A stretch of 25,350 bases of DNA. Source: a virus. A program made the translations under genes and the position numbers. Below, in pieces: positions 1 to 7,974 of the stretch. A model generated the notes under the pieces. It saw only the letters and a list, made by a program, of their open reading frames with translations, was not told the origin of the DNA and did no database searches. Positions within the stretch are counted from its first letter, which is position 1. Each line of letters starts with the position of its first letter. Location of the stretch: positions 1-25,350 of the IMG/VR virus record IMGVR_UViG_3300001344_000024; one strand, written 5' to 3'.

Positions 1-1818
1 TGAAGTTCCTGAGGTTCCTGAAGTTGCACTTAGGCCACTTTCTCCTGCTACCCCATTTGAACCTGATGTACCATTTGTTCCTGTTGAACCTGAGGTTGCA
101 CTTTCTCCTGATGTGCCATTTGTTCCACTTTCACCTGAAGTACCTGATGTACCTGCTGAACCACTTGTAGCACTTTCACCTGATGTTCCTGCAGTACCAG
201 ATTCTCCTGAAGTACCTGAAGTACCTGAAGTACCTGATGATCCTGAAGTTGCACTTAAACCTGAAGTTCCGTTTGTTCCATCTGCTCCTGAAGTACCACT
301 TGTTCCTGATGAACCACTTGTTCCGCTTTTTCCGTTTGTTCCAGATGTACCATCAACTCCACTTGTTCCTGAAGTACCTGAAGTTGCACTTAAGCCACTT
401 TCACCTGCTACTCCGTTTGAGCCACTTGTACCATTTGTTCCTGTTGAACCACTTGTTGCACTTAAACCTGATGTACCTGATGTTCCATCTGCTCCTGAAG
501 TACCGCTTGTTCCTGAAGATCCTGAAGTTTCACTTTCTCCTGATGTTCCTGCTGTGCCTGATTCACCTGAAGTACCACTAGTACCTGATGAGCCGGATGT
601 TGCACTTTCTCCTGAAGTACCTCTTGTTCCATCTGCTCCTGAAGTACCTGAAGTTCCTGATGAACCTGCTGTACCACTTACACCTGAAGTTCCTGAGGTG
701 CCATCTGCACCACTGGTTCCTGATGTACCACTTGTAGCACTTAAGCCACTTTCTCCGGCAACACCATTTGAACCTGAAGTTCCATTTGTTCCTGTAGAAC
801 CACTTGTTGCACTTTTACCTGATGTACCTGATGTTCCATCTGCTCCTGAGGTACCACTAGTACCTGAAGAACCACTTGTACTACTTTCACCTGATGTTCC
901 CGCAGTACCAGATTCTCCTGAAGTACCTGAAGTACCACTTGAGCCTGATGTTGCACTTTCTCCTGATGTACCTCTTGTTCCATCTGCTCCTGAAGTACCA
1001 CTTGTTCCTGAAGAACCACTTGTTGCACTTAAACCTGAAGTACCTGATGTACCATCTGCACCACTGGTTCCTGATGTACCACTTGTAGCACTTAAGCCAC
1101 TTTCTCCTGCTACTCCGTTTGAACCTGATGTACCTGAAGTACCTGTTGATCCTGAAGTAGCGCTTTCTCCTGAAGTTCCGCGTGTTCCATCTGCTCCTGA
1201 AGTACCTGAAGTACCACTTGAGCCTGATGTTGCACTTTCTCCGCTTGTTCCTGCTGTGCCTGATTCACCTGAAGTACCACTAGTACCTGATGAGCCGGAT
1301 GTTGCACTTTCTCCTGACGTACCTCTTGTCCCATCTGCTCCTGAAGTACCTGATGTACCTGAAGTACCACTTGTACCACTTGAACCTGAAGTACCTCTTG
1401 TTCCATCTGCTCCTGAAGTACCTGATGTACCACTTGAGCCTGATGTTGCACTTTCTCCTGATGTACCTACTGTGCCGCTTTCACCTGAAGTACCTGAAGT
1501 ACCACTTGAGCCTGATGTTGCACTTTCTCCGCTTGTTCCTGCTGTGCCTGATTCACCTGAAGTACCACTTGTTCCTGAAGAACCACTTGTTGCACTTAAA
1601 CCTGAAGTACCGTTTGTTCCGTTTTCACCTGATGTACCTGAAGTACCTGATGTACCTGATGTACCTGAAGTAGCACTTTCACCTGATGTTCCTGAAGTAC
1701 CAGATTCTCCTGAAGTACCATTTGTTCCTGTTGAACCTGATGAACCACTTGTACCTGAAGTACCAGATTGGCCTGCTGTACCACTTGAACCTGAAAATCC
1801 ACTAGTACCACTAGTTGC
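1..1818 (-). repeat. Gly-X-Y coding array with a 72-nt (24-residue) super-repeat
   Basis: The coding strand is built of 9-nt Gly-X-Y units. The Gly position carries an Ala codon with low coordinates 25, 97, 169, 250, 385, 457, 601, 736, 808, 952, 1024, 1087, 1159, 1231, 1303, 1447, 1519, 1591, 1672 and 1816. At 529 the same slot is Glu and at 880 it is Ser. All spacings are multiples of 9, most are exactly 72 nt, and the rest are 63, 81, 135 or 144. The typical unit is seven Gly triplets followed by one Ala triplet. Third codon positions vary between copies, so the protein pattern is more regular than the DNA pattern. Confidence 0.92.
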
Positions 1819-2658
1819 ATTTACATATCCTATAAGACCTGTTGAAGGGTTATATGTTAATAATTCAGGTCTATCTTGTATTGGAGCTGATATTATAGAA
1901 AAATCATCTCCGGTACCACTTACATCAAATGTACTACTACCGGTTACTGCGAATCCACCTGGAACACCCCCAACTGATCCTGTTATTTGTGCTGATCCTG
2001 AAAATGGAAAAGCATTACCTCCACCAACACCACCATCTGCTAATGTAGGACCTACATATTGGTATGCTGATAAAACGACAGTATCTCCGGTTGATGGTGA
2101 GACTGAATTATCTACGAATTGTATTACACCTGTTTTATAATCAAATTGATAAAAAGCTGAATCTTGTTCAGTACCATTTACTCTAACAGTAACATTATAT
2201 CCAGGTGTACCGTTTCCTGCGGGTACATTATCCTCAGTATTTTTAAATGTTAAGGAAGCATCTGAATATTTTGGTGATAAAAAGTTTGTTTGTTGTCCAT
2301 CCTGTATAATTTGAGGAGTAACAGCTATTGTAGGATCATGTGCTGATTTTGATATAAAGAAAAATACTTCTGTTTTACTACCATTAACAACCGATGATGG
2401 TGTTAATTGATGTTGGAAGTGAAACTTTACAATATCAACAGCTGTTAAAGCTGAACCTGATTCTATTGTATCTTGGTTCTGTCCACTACCAGAATATGGT
2501 AAATTATTTAAGGGAACAAAATTTTCTCTTATATAAACATCACCAGCATTAATGTCGAGAGTTCTTGTGAATGCCTCCTGAGCATCAGTACTCTGCTCCA
2601 TTGTATATCTCTTACTCTGGAGTAATCTATTCGACTTTTTTATTTTATCTAATGCCAT
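1..2658 (-). CDS. Collagen-like tail fibre / appendage protein (3' end outside window)
   Basis: The reading frame opens at an ATG at 2658 and stays open to base 1, giving 886 codons with no stop, so the C-terminus is missing. Residues 1-280 form a non-repetitive head beginning MALDKIKKSNRLLQSKRY, probably the attachment domain. From about residue 281 the protein is an almost uninterrupted Gly-X-Y array (about 202 triplets visible) dominated by GTS, GSS, GES and GTA. By my reading it contains no proline, unlike animal collagen. Gly is replaced by Ala at regular intervals, described in the repeat entries. Phage collagen-like proteins are usually fibres or shaft segments of tail appendages, and the position after neck and appendage genes fits that. 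The start lies 17 nt after the upstream stop, implying co-transcription. Function as a fibre is inferred; the Gly-X-Y coding is read directly. Confidence 0.87.
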   Translation of the reverse strand, partial: MALDKIKKSNRLLQSKRYTMEQSTDAQEAFTRTLDINAGDVYIRENFVPLNNLPYSGSGQNQDTIESGSALTAVDIVKFHFQHQLTPSSVVNGSKTEVFFFISKSAHDPTIAVTPQIIQDGQQTNFLSPKYSDASLTFKNTEDNVPAGNGTPGYNVTVRVNGTEQDSAFYQFDYKTGVIQFVDNSVSPSTGDTVVLSAYQYVGPTLADGGVGGGNAFPFSGSAQITGSVGGVPGGFAVTGSSTFDVSGTGDDFSIISAPIQDRPELLTYNPSTGLIGYVNATSGTSGFSGSSGTAGQSGTSGTSGSSGSTGTNGTSGESGTSGTSGESATSGTSGTSGTSGTSGENGTNGTSGLSATSGSSGTSGTSGESGTAGTSGESATSGSSGTSGTSGESGTVGTSGESATSGSSGTSGTSGADGTRGTSGSSGTSGTSGTSGTSGADGTRGTSGESATSGSSGTSGTSGESGTAGTSGESATSGSSGTSGTSGADGTRGTSGESATSGSTGTSGTSGSNGVAGESGLSATSGTSGTSGADGTSGTSGLSATSGSSGTSGTSGADGTRGTSGESATSGSSGTSGTSGESGTAGTSGESSTSGSSGTSGTSGADGTSGTSGKSATSGSTGTNGTSGSNGVAGESGLSATSGTSGTSGADGTSGTSGVSGTAGSSGTSGTSGADGTRGTSGESATSGSSGTSGTSGESGTAGTSGESETSGSSGTSGTSGADGTSGTSGLSATSGSTGTNGTSGSNGVAGESGLSATSGTSGTSGVDGTSGTNGKSGTSGSSGTSGTSGADGTNGTSGLSATSGSSGTSGTSGTSGESGTAGTSGESATSGSAGTSGTSGESGTNGTSGESATSGSTGTNGTSGSNGVAGESGLSATSGTSGTS
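25..1449 (-). repeat. Higher-order repeat of 351-360 nt within the collagen array
   Basis: A distinctive block encoding G-S-N-G-V-A-G-E-S-G-L-S-A (variants in individual copies) recurs at plus-strand positions near 28, 388, 739 and 1090. The flanking Ala codons at 25, 385, 736, 1087 and 1447 are spaced 360, 351, 351 and 360 nt. Sequence between these marks is colinear from copy to copy, including the segments reading ccatctgctcctgaagtacc and cctgctgtgcctgattcacc on the plus strand. The array thus looks like a tandem amplification of a 117-120-residue unit that was already internally periodic. Confidence 0.85.
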
Positions 2659-2675
2659 TCTATATCTTTATTCTT

Positions 2676-5216
2676 TTACGTAATCGTTATGTCTATATCT
2701 TCTACTGGAACTGGGTCTCCTTTATATCTTATTATAACTATAAAGTCCTGTGTTAACTGATCTAAAGTCATACCATTTCCATTTAAAAGAGGAAATTCAT
2801 AACTTGTACCAGCTCCACTTCCTCTTACTGTACCTGTTTTACAAGCATATAAATCAATTGGATCACTAAATGGATTTGTAAAATTATTATTTGTTATACC
2901 TATTTGTAAAGCATCTCCTACGGTTGTTGCAGGATCAAATATTCTTGGATTTGTATAAGCTTGTGCACCCGAACCTGAAAACAAAAATGCTACTGATACC
3001 CCATTAGCTGTGCTATCCCACGTATTTAAAGCTGCACCAAAACTAGCTGTTACATCACTTGCTCCTGTTGTTAAATCTCTTTGAAATGCTCTTGAATAAT
3101 ATTGATAAGTATTTGCACCAGCGTTTGCAGGAGTCCAATAACCATATGTTCCTCCTGGGGTTACTAAATATCCTGGTTTTATTTGTAATTCTAAGGGTTG
3201 TTGAACATACTCTGCATACACACCCGTTGCCAATTTTGTTCCACTAGCATAGGATCCTGTTAATAAATCATCATCAATAACTATTCTATAATCTTCTCCT
3301 GAAAATTGTTCTGTAAATATTGTATTACTTGAAGCCCCAGTTAAGGTGCCACCATCATATCCTTGAGCTCTACCGTAGTAACCCATAGAACCTGACAGTA
3401 CATTTTGTCCATATGCCCCTGGGTCAAAATAAGCATAAGTATTAGTAAATACGGTATTTAACGATCCTCCAAATTCTCTACCTTTTGTTGTTGTTATAAA
3501 TGTTGTTGTGCCAAATCCGGTTTGGTTGATATTATCAGCCCCTCCTGATCCTGCATTAAATGCTAAACTTGCTGTCAAATAAACAACATCTCCTTGACTT
3601 GGTATAGTTCCTACAGTTCTAACAACACCCCCACTAGAATATATAAAATTAGAAGTTTGAACAGTACCCCCATTTGTACTTCCATTTCTAGTTCCACCTG
3701 TTGGGTTAGAGGGGGTTACTAAAGAATCTGTTTCTGTAATTGAAGCAAATGTAGGTTGTGCTGAAAATAAAGGATTGAAATATCCTGTAAGATGAGATCC
3801 TTCTTTAAAATTTGATGTTAATAATAAAGGAGCTCCTGAAAGTGATCTTGAGGTTGCTGATAAAGATGAACTTTGTCTAGTATTAAAACCTACTGTTTGA
3901 GAAAAATCACTAGTTTGTACTTCCGACCAAAATATTTCAGTATCTTGATCATAAAAAGTAGTATAATTAGAAGAACCTGATTGTACTCCTATTGATGAAG
4001 ATAATCTATACCAACCTGTAGCCTCTTTTGTTGTGAAAGAAATACCCCCATTATATAAATTATTTTGGAAAATCGTAGCAAATTTACCATCTTGATATTT
4101 TATATCTAATCCTCCTACTGTAGGTATTGCCCCAATAGTTTGACCTGATGTTGTATTAAAAGGTGGTGGGGTTTTTACTAAAGTATATTGTTGTTCATCT
4201 ACTACTGTTTGGGTTTTTGCAGAGTTATCAGCAAAAATTCTTCTTAAAGAACCTGATGTTGTAAATGAAGAACTTACTAATCCTAAATTGAATAATTGGA
4301 AAGAAGGATCATAAGATGATGAGGGGCATGTAGTCGAACCAGCTGCAACTGATGTATATTTTATATTATAGCCTGAATTATTATAAATTGGGGTAATTCC
4401 TTGAAATACACTTTGTCCTGCTATAGCCCATCCTTTTCCTTGCAAATATAATAAAATGGGGTCGGTTGTAGAATTGGGTACATAACCCGTAACCCCACCA
4501 GTTCCATTTGAAGCAATTGTTTCAGAAGTACCAGAATAATAACGAGCATTTGGGGAAGTATCTGGGGATGATGCACTTAATTGTGTTGCAATAAACCTTA
4601 AAATTTCTGCTGTATCTGTATTTTGGTCATAGTTATTAAATACCGATCCTTCTAAATCTGTCTGCCATGCTTTTGATGTTGGGTAACCTACATTATCCGT
4701 ATAATGCCATACTGATTGGCTAAACATCATTCCATACTTAGCTACATTACCTCCAGTGCCATCATTGTTTGGGTTTTGTGTAACGCCTATAGTAGTATAC
4801 TCAGATTCTTGGTAAGTACTGGCTGTAACTTGTAATGAAGAGGTTGCAAAATATATATCTGTAGCTCCTAATAATTGGAATATTCCTGTTCCAGAACCAC
4901 CACCACCACCACCTCCTTGGATATTAATATCAACTTGGTTTGTTGTTGGGGAGTTTGTTATACTAGCTATACCATCTCCTAAAAAATTTAGAGTTTGAAC
5001 ACCATTACTTATTAAAGTACTTCCACTTTCAATTGTAACTCCTGTAAATCCCGGAACATTTTGTAAATCTATACTATGTGTTACACTACTACTTGCAAAA
5101 AAGAATTGAAGGTCAGTACCAGACAGAGAACTAGAGTAGTAGAGTGACTGAAAATTGCCATCTACTTCTGCGAATGTTAACTCGGAACCTTTGTTCTGTC
5201 TTAATATTATACCCAT
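2676..5216 (-). CDS. Large tail-fibre-like structural protein, 846 aa
   Basis: The N-terminus reads RQNKGSELTFAEVDGNFQSL. This short Gly-Ser-Glu-Leu-Thr...Glu-Val-Asp-X-Asn-Phe block is familiar from the N-termini of many marine phage fibre and appendage proteins. A run of seven glycines at about residues 101-107 looks like a hinge between a small N-terminal domain and a long body rich in Ser, Thr, Gly and Asn. No enzymatic motif, signal peptide or membrane segment is visible. The gene sits between a gp15-like tail-completion gene and the collagen-like gene, so a virion appendage or baseplate-associated protein is likely. The ATG is 34 nt after the upstream stop, and a TATTTATA-type element fills that gap. 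The specific role and any receptor specificity are unknown. Confidence 0.7.
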   Translation of the reverse strand: MGIILRQNKGSELTFAEVDGNFQSLYYSSSLSGTDLQFFFASSSVTHSIDLQNVPGFTGVTIESGSTLISNGVQTLNFLGDGIASITNSPTTNQVDINIQGGGGGGGSGTGIFQLLGATDIYFATSSLQVTASTYQESEYTTIGVTQNPNNDGTGGNVAKYGMMFSQSVWHYTDNVGYPTSKAWQTDLEGSVFNNYDQNTDTAEILRFIATQLSASSPDTSPNARYYSGTSETIASNGTGGVTGYVPNSTTDPILLYLQGKGWAIAGQSVFQGITPIYNNSGYNIKYTSVAAGSTTCPSSSYDPSFQLFNLGLVSSSFTTSGSLRRIFADNSAKTQTVVDEQQYTLVKTPPPFNTTSGQTIGAIPTVGGLDIKYQDGKFATIFQNNLYNGGISFTTKEATGWYRLSSSIGVQSGSSNYTTFYDQDTEIFWSEVQTSDFSQTVGFNTRQSSSLSATSRSLSGAPLLLTSNFKEGSHLTGYFNPLFSAQPTFASITETDSLVTPSNPTGGTRNGSTNGGTVQTSNFIYSSGGVVRTVGTIPSQGDVVYLTASLAFNAGSGGADNINQTGFGTTTFITTTKGREFGGSLNTVFTNTYAYFDPGAYGQNVLSGSMGYYGRAQGYDGGTLTGASSNTIFTEQFSGEDYRIVIDDDLLTGSYASGTKLATGVYAEYVQQPLELQIKPGYLVTPGGTYGYWTPANAGANTYQYYSRAFQRDLTTGASDVTASFGAALNTWDSTANGVSVAFLFSGSGAQAYTNPRIFDPATTVGDALQIGITNNNFTNPFSDPIDLYACKTGTVRGSGAGTSYEFPLLNGNGMTLDQLTQDFIVIIRYKGDPVPVEDIDITIT

Positions 5217-5221
5217 CTAAT

Positions 5222-5240
5222 TTTATTTATAAATATTATA
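5222..5240 (-). promoter_or_regulatory. TATTTATA-type candidate late promoter upstream of the 846-aa gene
   Basis: The coding strand reads TATAATATTTATAAATAAA, identical over 19 nt to the element upstream of the portal gene. The TATTTATA core (plus strand 5228-5235) ends 11 nt before the ATG. It also contains TATAAATA, the T4 late-promoter consensus. Promoter function is inferred. Confidence 0.5.
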
Positions 5241-5250
5241 AAAAACAGTA

Positions 5251-6210
5251 TTATTTCCCAGATTTTGGAAATTCTGTAAAATTATTATCCGTTTGAATAC
5301 TAAGACGGGAATTATCTAATTTTTTTCTTTGGTTTAACTCTTCTATACTTTGTACTGTTTCCATATTAAATATAATTTGTGTTGGGGTATTGAATTTTTT
5401 TATTGCGTTTAATTGTTTTTGGACTGTGTCAGGAACTAAATAACCATATAATTTTAGGCTAAATGTTGCTTTAACTGATCTTTCTCCTTTTTGTTCTACT
5501 TGTACAGGTGTAGCAAAATTATCTATTCTAGCTCTAAATTGATATCTTTCAGGATTGCCCCAATAAGAATCTGAAGCATAGTTAATAGCTTCGACTATTT
5601 TATTTAATTGTTCTATATAGTAAGTAGCAACAATAAAATCATAAGTAATATTTACATAGTCAGGTACTACTACTGCATAATTAACCTTATCAGGTCTTTT
5701 ATTATTTAGTATATCAAAATTATCATAAGCATTACTAACACTATATTGTTTTTGAAAAATATTTACATTATGTGGGTTATTTGCATCTAATTTATTAGCT
5801 ATATTTCTAACTTTTTCAATATTGTTACGTTTAAAAGTAATTAAAGGTAACATAATTTTACCTTTTTTATCTCTATAATACCCATCTTTTTGTACCTGCT
5901 TCCACCTTTCAGGAGAACCATAAATAAATGGTACTTGTTGTACTGCCCCATTTTGTATTACGGTAGGTTGAATTACTTCTTCCATATAATAAGCAATAGC
6001 TTCATCTATATCTTTAATTCCTAAACTAAAAGGTTTAGTAGTATCATCTCTAAATGATACTTGGTTACCTCTATTAGGAGTATCAGCATTATTAGGATTA
6101 CCTGTATCTGAAAAACCAGGAGAACCAGCTGGTGGGCTGTATGGATCAATTTGAGAATTTAATATTTCTCTTTGAGTTTTAGGTGTTGGTATTTTTCCTC
6201 TTTTAGCCAT
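5251..6210 (-). CDS. 15: gp15-like tail terminator / sheath stabiliser
   Basis: This 319-residue protein has the layout of the T4 gp15 family: a variable N-terminal arm, then a block VPFIYGSPERWKQVQ (about residues 93-107), MLPLITFKR, and a later YVNITYDFIVATYY segment followed by LKLYGYLVPD. T4 gp15 is 272 aa with a corresponding 'VPITYAS' and 'YELSIFTRY' arrangement. In T4 it caps the tail tube and sheath and meets the neck, acting in virion assembly. The start overlaps the end of the upstream gp14-like gene by 8 nt, suggesting translational coupling, and gene order 13-14-15 is as in T4. The N-terminal 60 residues are Pro/Asn/Gly-rich and probably disordered. Assignment rests on remembered family pattern plus synteny. 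Confidence 0.72.
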   Translation of the reverse strand: MAKRGKIPTPKTQREILNSQIDPYSPPAGSPGFSDTGNPNNADTPNRGNQVSFRDDTTKPFSLGIKDIDEAIAYYMEEVIQPTVIQNGAVQQVPFIYGSPERWKQVQKDGYYRDKKGKIMLPLITFKRNNIEKVRNIANKLDANNPHNVNIFQKQYSVSNAYDNFDILNNKRPDKVNYAVVVPDYVNITYDFIVATYYIEQLNKIVEAINYASDSYWGNPERYQFRARIDNFATPVQVEQKGERSVKATFSLKLYGYLVPDTVQKQLNAIKKFNTPTQIIFNMETVQSIEELNQRKKLDNSRLSIQTDNNFTEFPKSGK

Positions 6211-6799
6211 TTAGTGATGGGTTTGAATTATTTCCAGTATACAATCTTTCTTGTGTAATACCAACCTTATCAGCAGGTACATAATGTGTTTCAACTATAA
6301 TTGAAACTGAAGTTCCAAAATTTTCTAAGCCTGGGTTTTGTAATTGAGGTGAATTAGGATAATCTGGATTTTTACCCATAAAATATTGGTTAGCATTTAC
6401 ATTATCTACTTCATAATATCCTTCATTATATAAAATTATATCTCCAACTTCAGGAACTAAATCAGCTCCATATTGATAGTTTGTAGGTGCAAAATCTAAA
6501 TTAAATTCTTTCATTTTTCCTAATAAATCATCTCTTAAAAATTTAAAGGTAGCACCCCAAGTAAAGTCAGTACCTAAATCTGTTTCAGGAAATTCTTCAT
6601 TTGATCTTTCAATTAGACAATTTAGTAAAACAGGACCCATGTAGAATTTTTCCTCTGCTGCTTCTCCATATATGTTTACTTTAGTTTCTTCTAACTTAAA
6701 CTTATAAAAAGAACATTGCTGAGTAATGATGTCTGCCATTAACTCTCTATTTAGATGTCTAAATAAACTTATGTCTCTTGCTCCTCCAAATAATGCCAT
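6203..6799 (-). CDS. 14: gp14-like neck protein
   Basis: The protein is 198 residues and begins MALFGGARDISLFRHLNREL. It contains FKLEETKVNIYGEAAEEKFY and a following LLNCLIERSNEE segment, a pattern I associate with the gp14 head-completion family of T4-like cyanophages and pelagiphages. T4 gp14 is longer (256 aa). In T4, gp13 and gp14 close the filled head and form the neck to which the tail docks. An AGGA sequence lies about 5 nt before the ATG, one of the few Shine-Dalgarno-like sites here. It starts 1 nt after the gp13-like stop and overlaps the gp15-like gene. Short length and remembered similarity keep confidence moderate. Confidence 0.68.
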   Translation of the reverse strand: MALFGGARDISLFRHLNRELMADIITQQCSFYKFKLEETKVNIYGEAAEEKFYMGPVLLNCLIERSNEEFPETDLGTDFTWGATFKFLRDDLLGKMKEFNLDFAPTNYQYGADLVPEVGDIILYNEGYYEVDNVNANQYFMGKNPDYPNSPQLQNPGLENFGTSVSIIVETHYVPADKVGITQERLYTGNNSNPSLNG

Positions 6800-6800
6800 A

Positions 6801-7964
6801 TTATCCTATATAAATTGGAAATGGAACCTTGCCTAATTCTTTTTCAATGAAATCGCTTTCGGCTGTTCTTCTTTCTAGTAATTTTTCTCTTGATGTTTCT
6901 CCTAAATAAGCCCTTAACCTATCAATTAATCTTTCTTTTTCTCCAGTAGCTGCTGTAATTAAATCATTTGCATTTAGTGTAACATTATCCCCAGGGACTG
7001 GTACTACTTGATATTTACCTCTAACATACCCTAACATTTCTTTACATAAAGCTAAAGCATATTCAAATATCCAACTTCTACCTACTGAGTTAATATCATC
7101 GTAATTTGGGTTTTTATAAGGTACATCATATATATTAGTAATAGTACTACTTCCACCTACTACAAAGGAAGCTGAAGATCTTTCTGAGTTAAGAATATAT
7201 TCAAAGTATAATTTTGGGACTGATCCATCGGGTATTGGGAAAATTCTTAAATTATTGTTATGCATTTCAAAAGAATAATTTGCTCTTCTGATCATATCAT
7301 TAAATTCTATTTGTTGGATAACTTGTAAATCATAATTAATAGGCATTAACATGAAATTTACACCAGCAGGAGAAAATCCATCCCAACCAAAAGTATCCAT
7401 CATATCCATAGTACCCATTCCTGCTCCTACATAAGGATCAAAAAATCTTAACATTGCAGGTGGAGCTTCATAAAAAACTCTCATAATTTCTATATCATGA
7501 TCCTTATAATGTGGTATAGTATCCTTTGCCCATTCTTCTAAATTATAATCTTGTACTGATTTTGTTAAATTAACATGACCTGTATGCCAGTCAACATTAC
7601 CACCAGTACCAGCTTCAACCCCATATTGTTCTGACATTTGGATTATTCTTCCTAGATTTGGAACAACAACTGAATTTTCAATATCCATAGTAGAAGCATC
7701 TGCTCCTTCTAAGGTTAAATAATTATCTCTAATTTTAAACCCGTATAATTCATTAGCATATATTGTTACTGCTTCTTCAAAAGCAGCATAAAAGTTTAAA
7801 TCTTGAAGTTCAACATCCACAATAGGATATCCTAATCTTCTTGCTGCAAAAGTTGAAAATTTATCTGCGTCTATTTGGAATTCAGGATCATTATCATAAA
7901 ACCCAAAAGGTGTATCTCCTGGGTGGAATGAACTAGATCCGGGCCATATTGGTATATTTGCCAT
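6801..7964 (-). CDS. 13: gp13-like neck protein
   Basis: The protein is 387 residues. Its N-terminal region contains TPFGFYDNDPEFQIDADKF and a following LGYPIVDVELQDLNFYAAFEE segment, characteristic of the gp13-like neck/head-completion proteins of marine T4-like phages. T4 gp13 is 309 aa. The family works with gp14 to seal the portal after packaging. No membrane segment or enzymatic motif is visible. The C-terminal part is rich in charged residues (about 330-375, with RLIDRLRAYLGE and REKLLERR) and looks alpha-helical. It begins 10 nt after the preceding stop and is followed 1 nt later by the gp14-like gene, so 13-14-15 form one tight unit. Confidence 0.7.
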   Translation of the reverse strand: MANIPIWPGSSSFHPGDTPFGFYDNDPEFQIDADKFSTFAARRLGYPIVDVELQDLNFYAAFEEAVTIYANELYGFKIRDNYLTLEGADASTMDIENSVVVPNLGRIIQMSEQYGVEAGTGGNVDWHTGHVNLTKSVQDYNLEEWAKDTIPHYKDHDIEIMRVFYEAPPAMLRFFDPYVGAGMGTMDMMDTFGWDGFSPAGVNFMLMPINYDLQVIQQIEFNDMIRRANYSFEMHNNNLRIFPIPDGSVPKLYFEYILNSERSSASFVVGGSSTITNIYDVPYKNPNYDDINSVGRSWIFEYALALCKEMLGYVRGKYQVVPVPGDNVTLNANDLITAATGEKERLIDRLRAYLGETSREKLLERRTAESDFIEKELGKVPFPIYIG

Positions 7965-7974
7965 AGTTTTTTAT

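Noticed and set aside
1-1818. CRISPR array or tandem DNA satellite
   Set aside because: The repeats are 9-nt coding triplets with synonymous variation in one open frame, without spacers or fixed-length direct repeats.
48-1820. Several minus-strand frames rich in Q, V, L and H (for example 1110-1451 and 462-677)
   Set aside because: They are out-of-frame readings of the same 9-nt repeat DNA and lie inside the continuous collagen-like frame.
113-2140. 675-codon plus-strand open frame rich in V-P and S-P repeats
   Set aside because: It is the antisense shadow of the collagen-like gene. The minus-strand frame has a proper ATG, a non-repetitive N-terminal domain and Gly-X-Y periodicity, and every other gene is on the minus strand.
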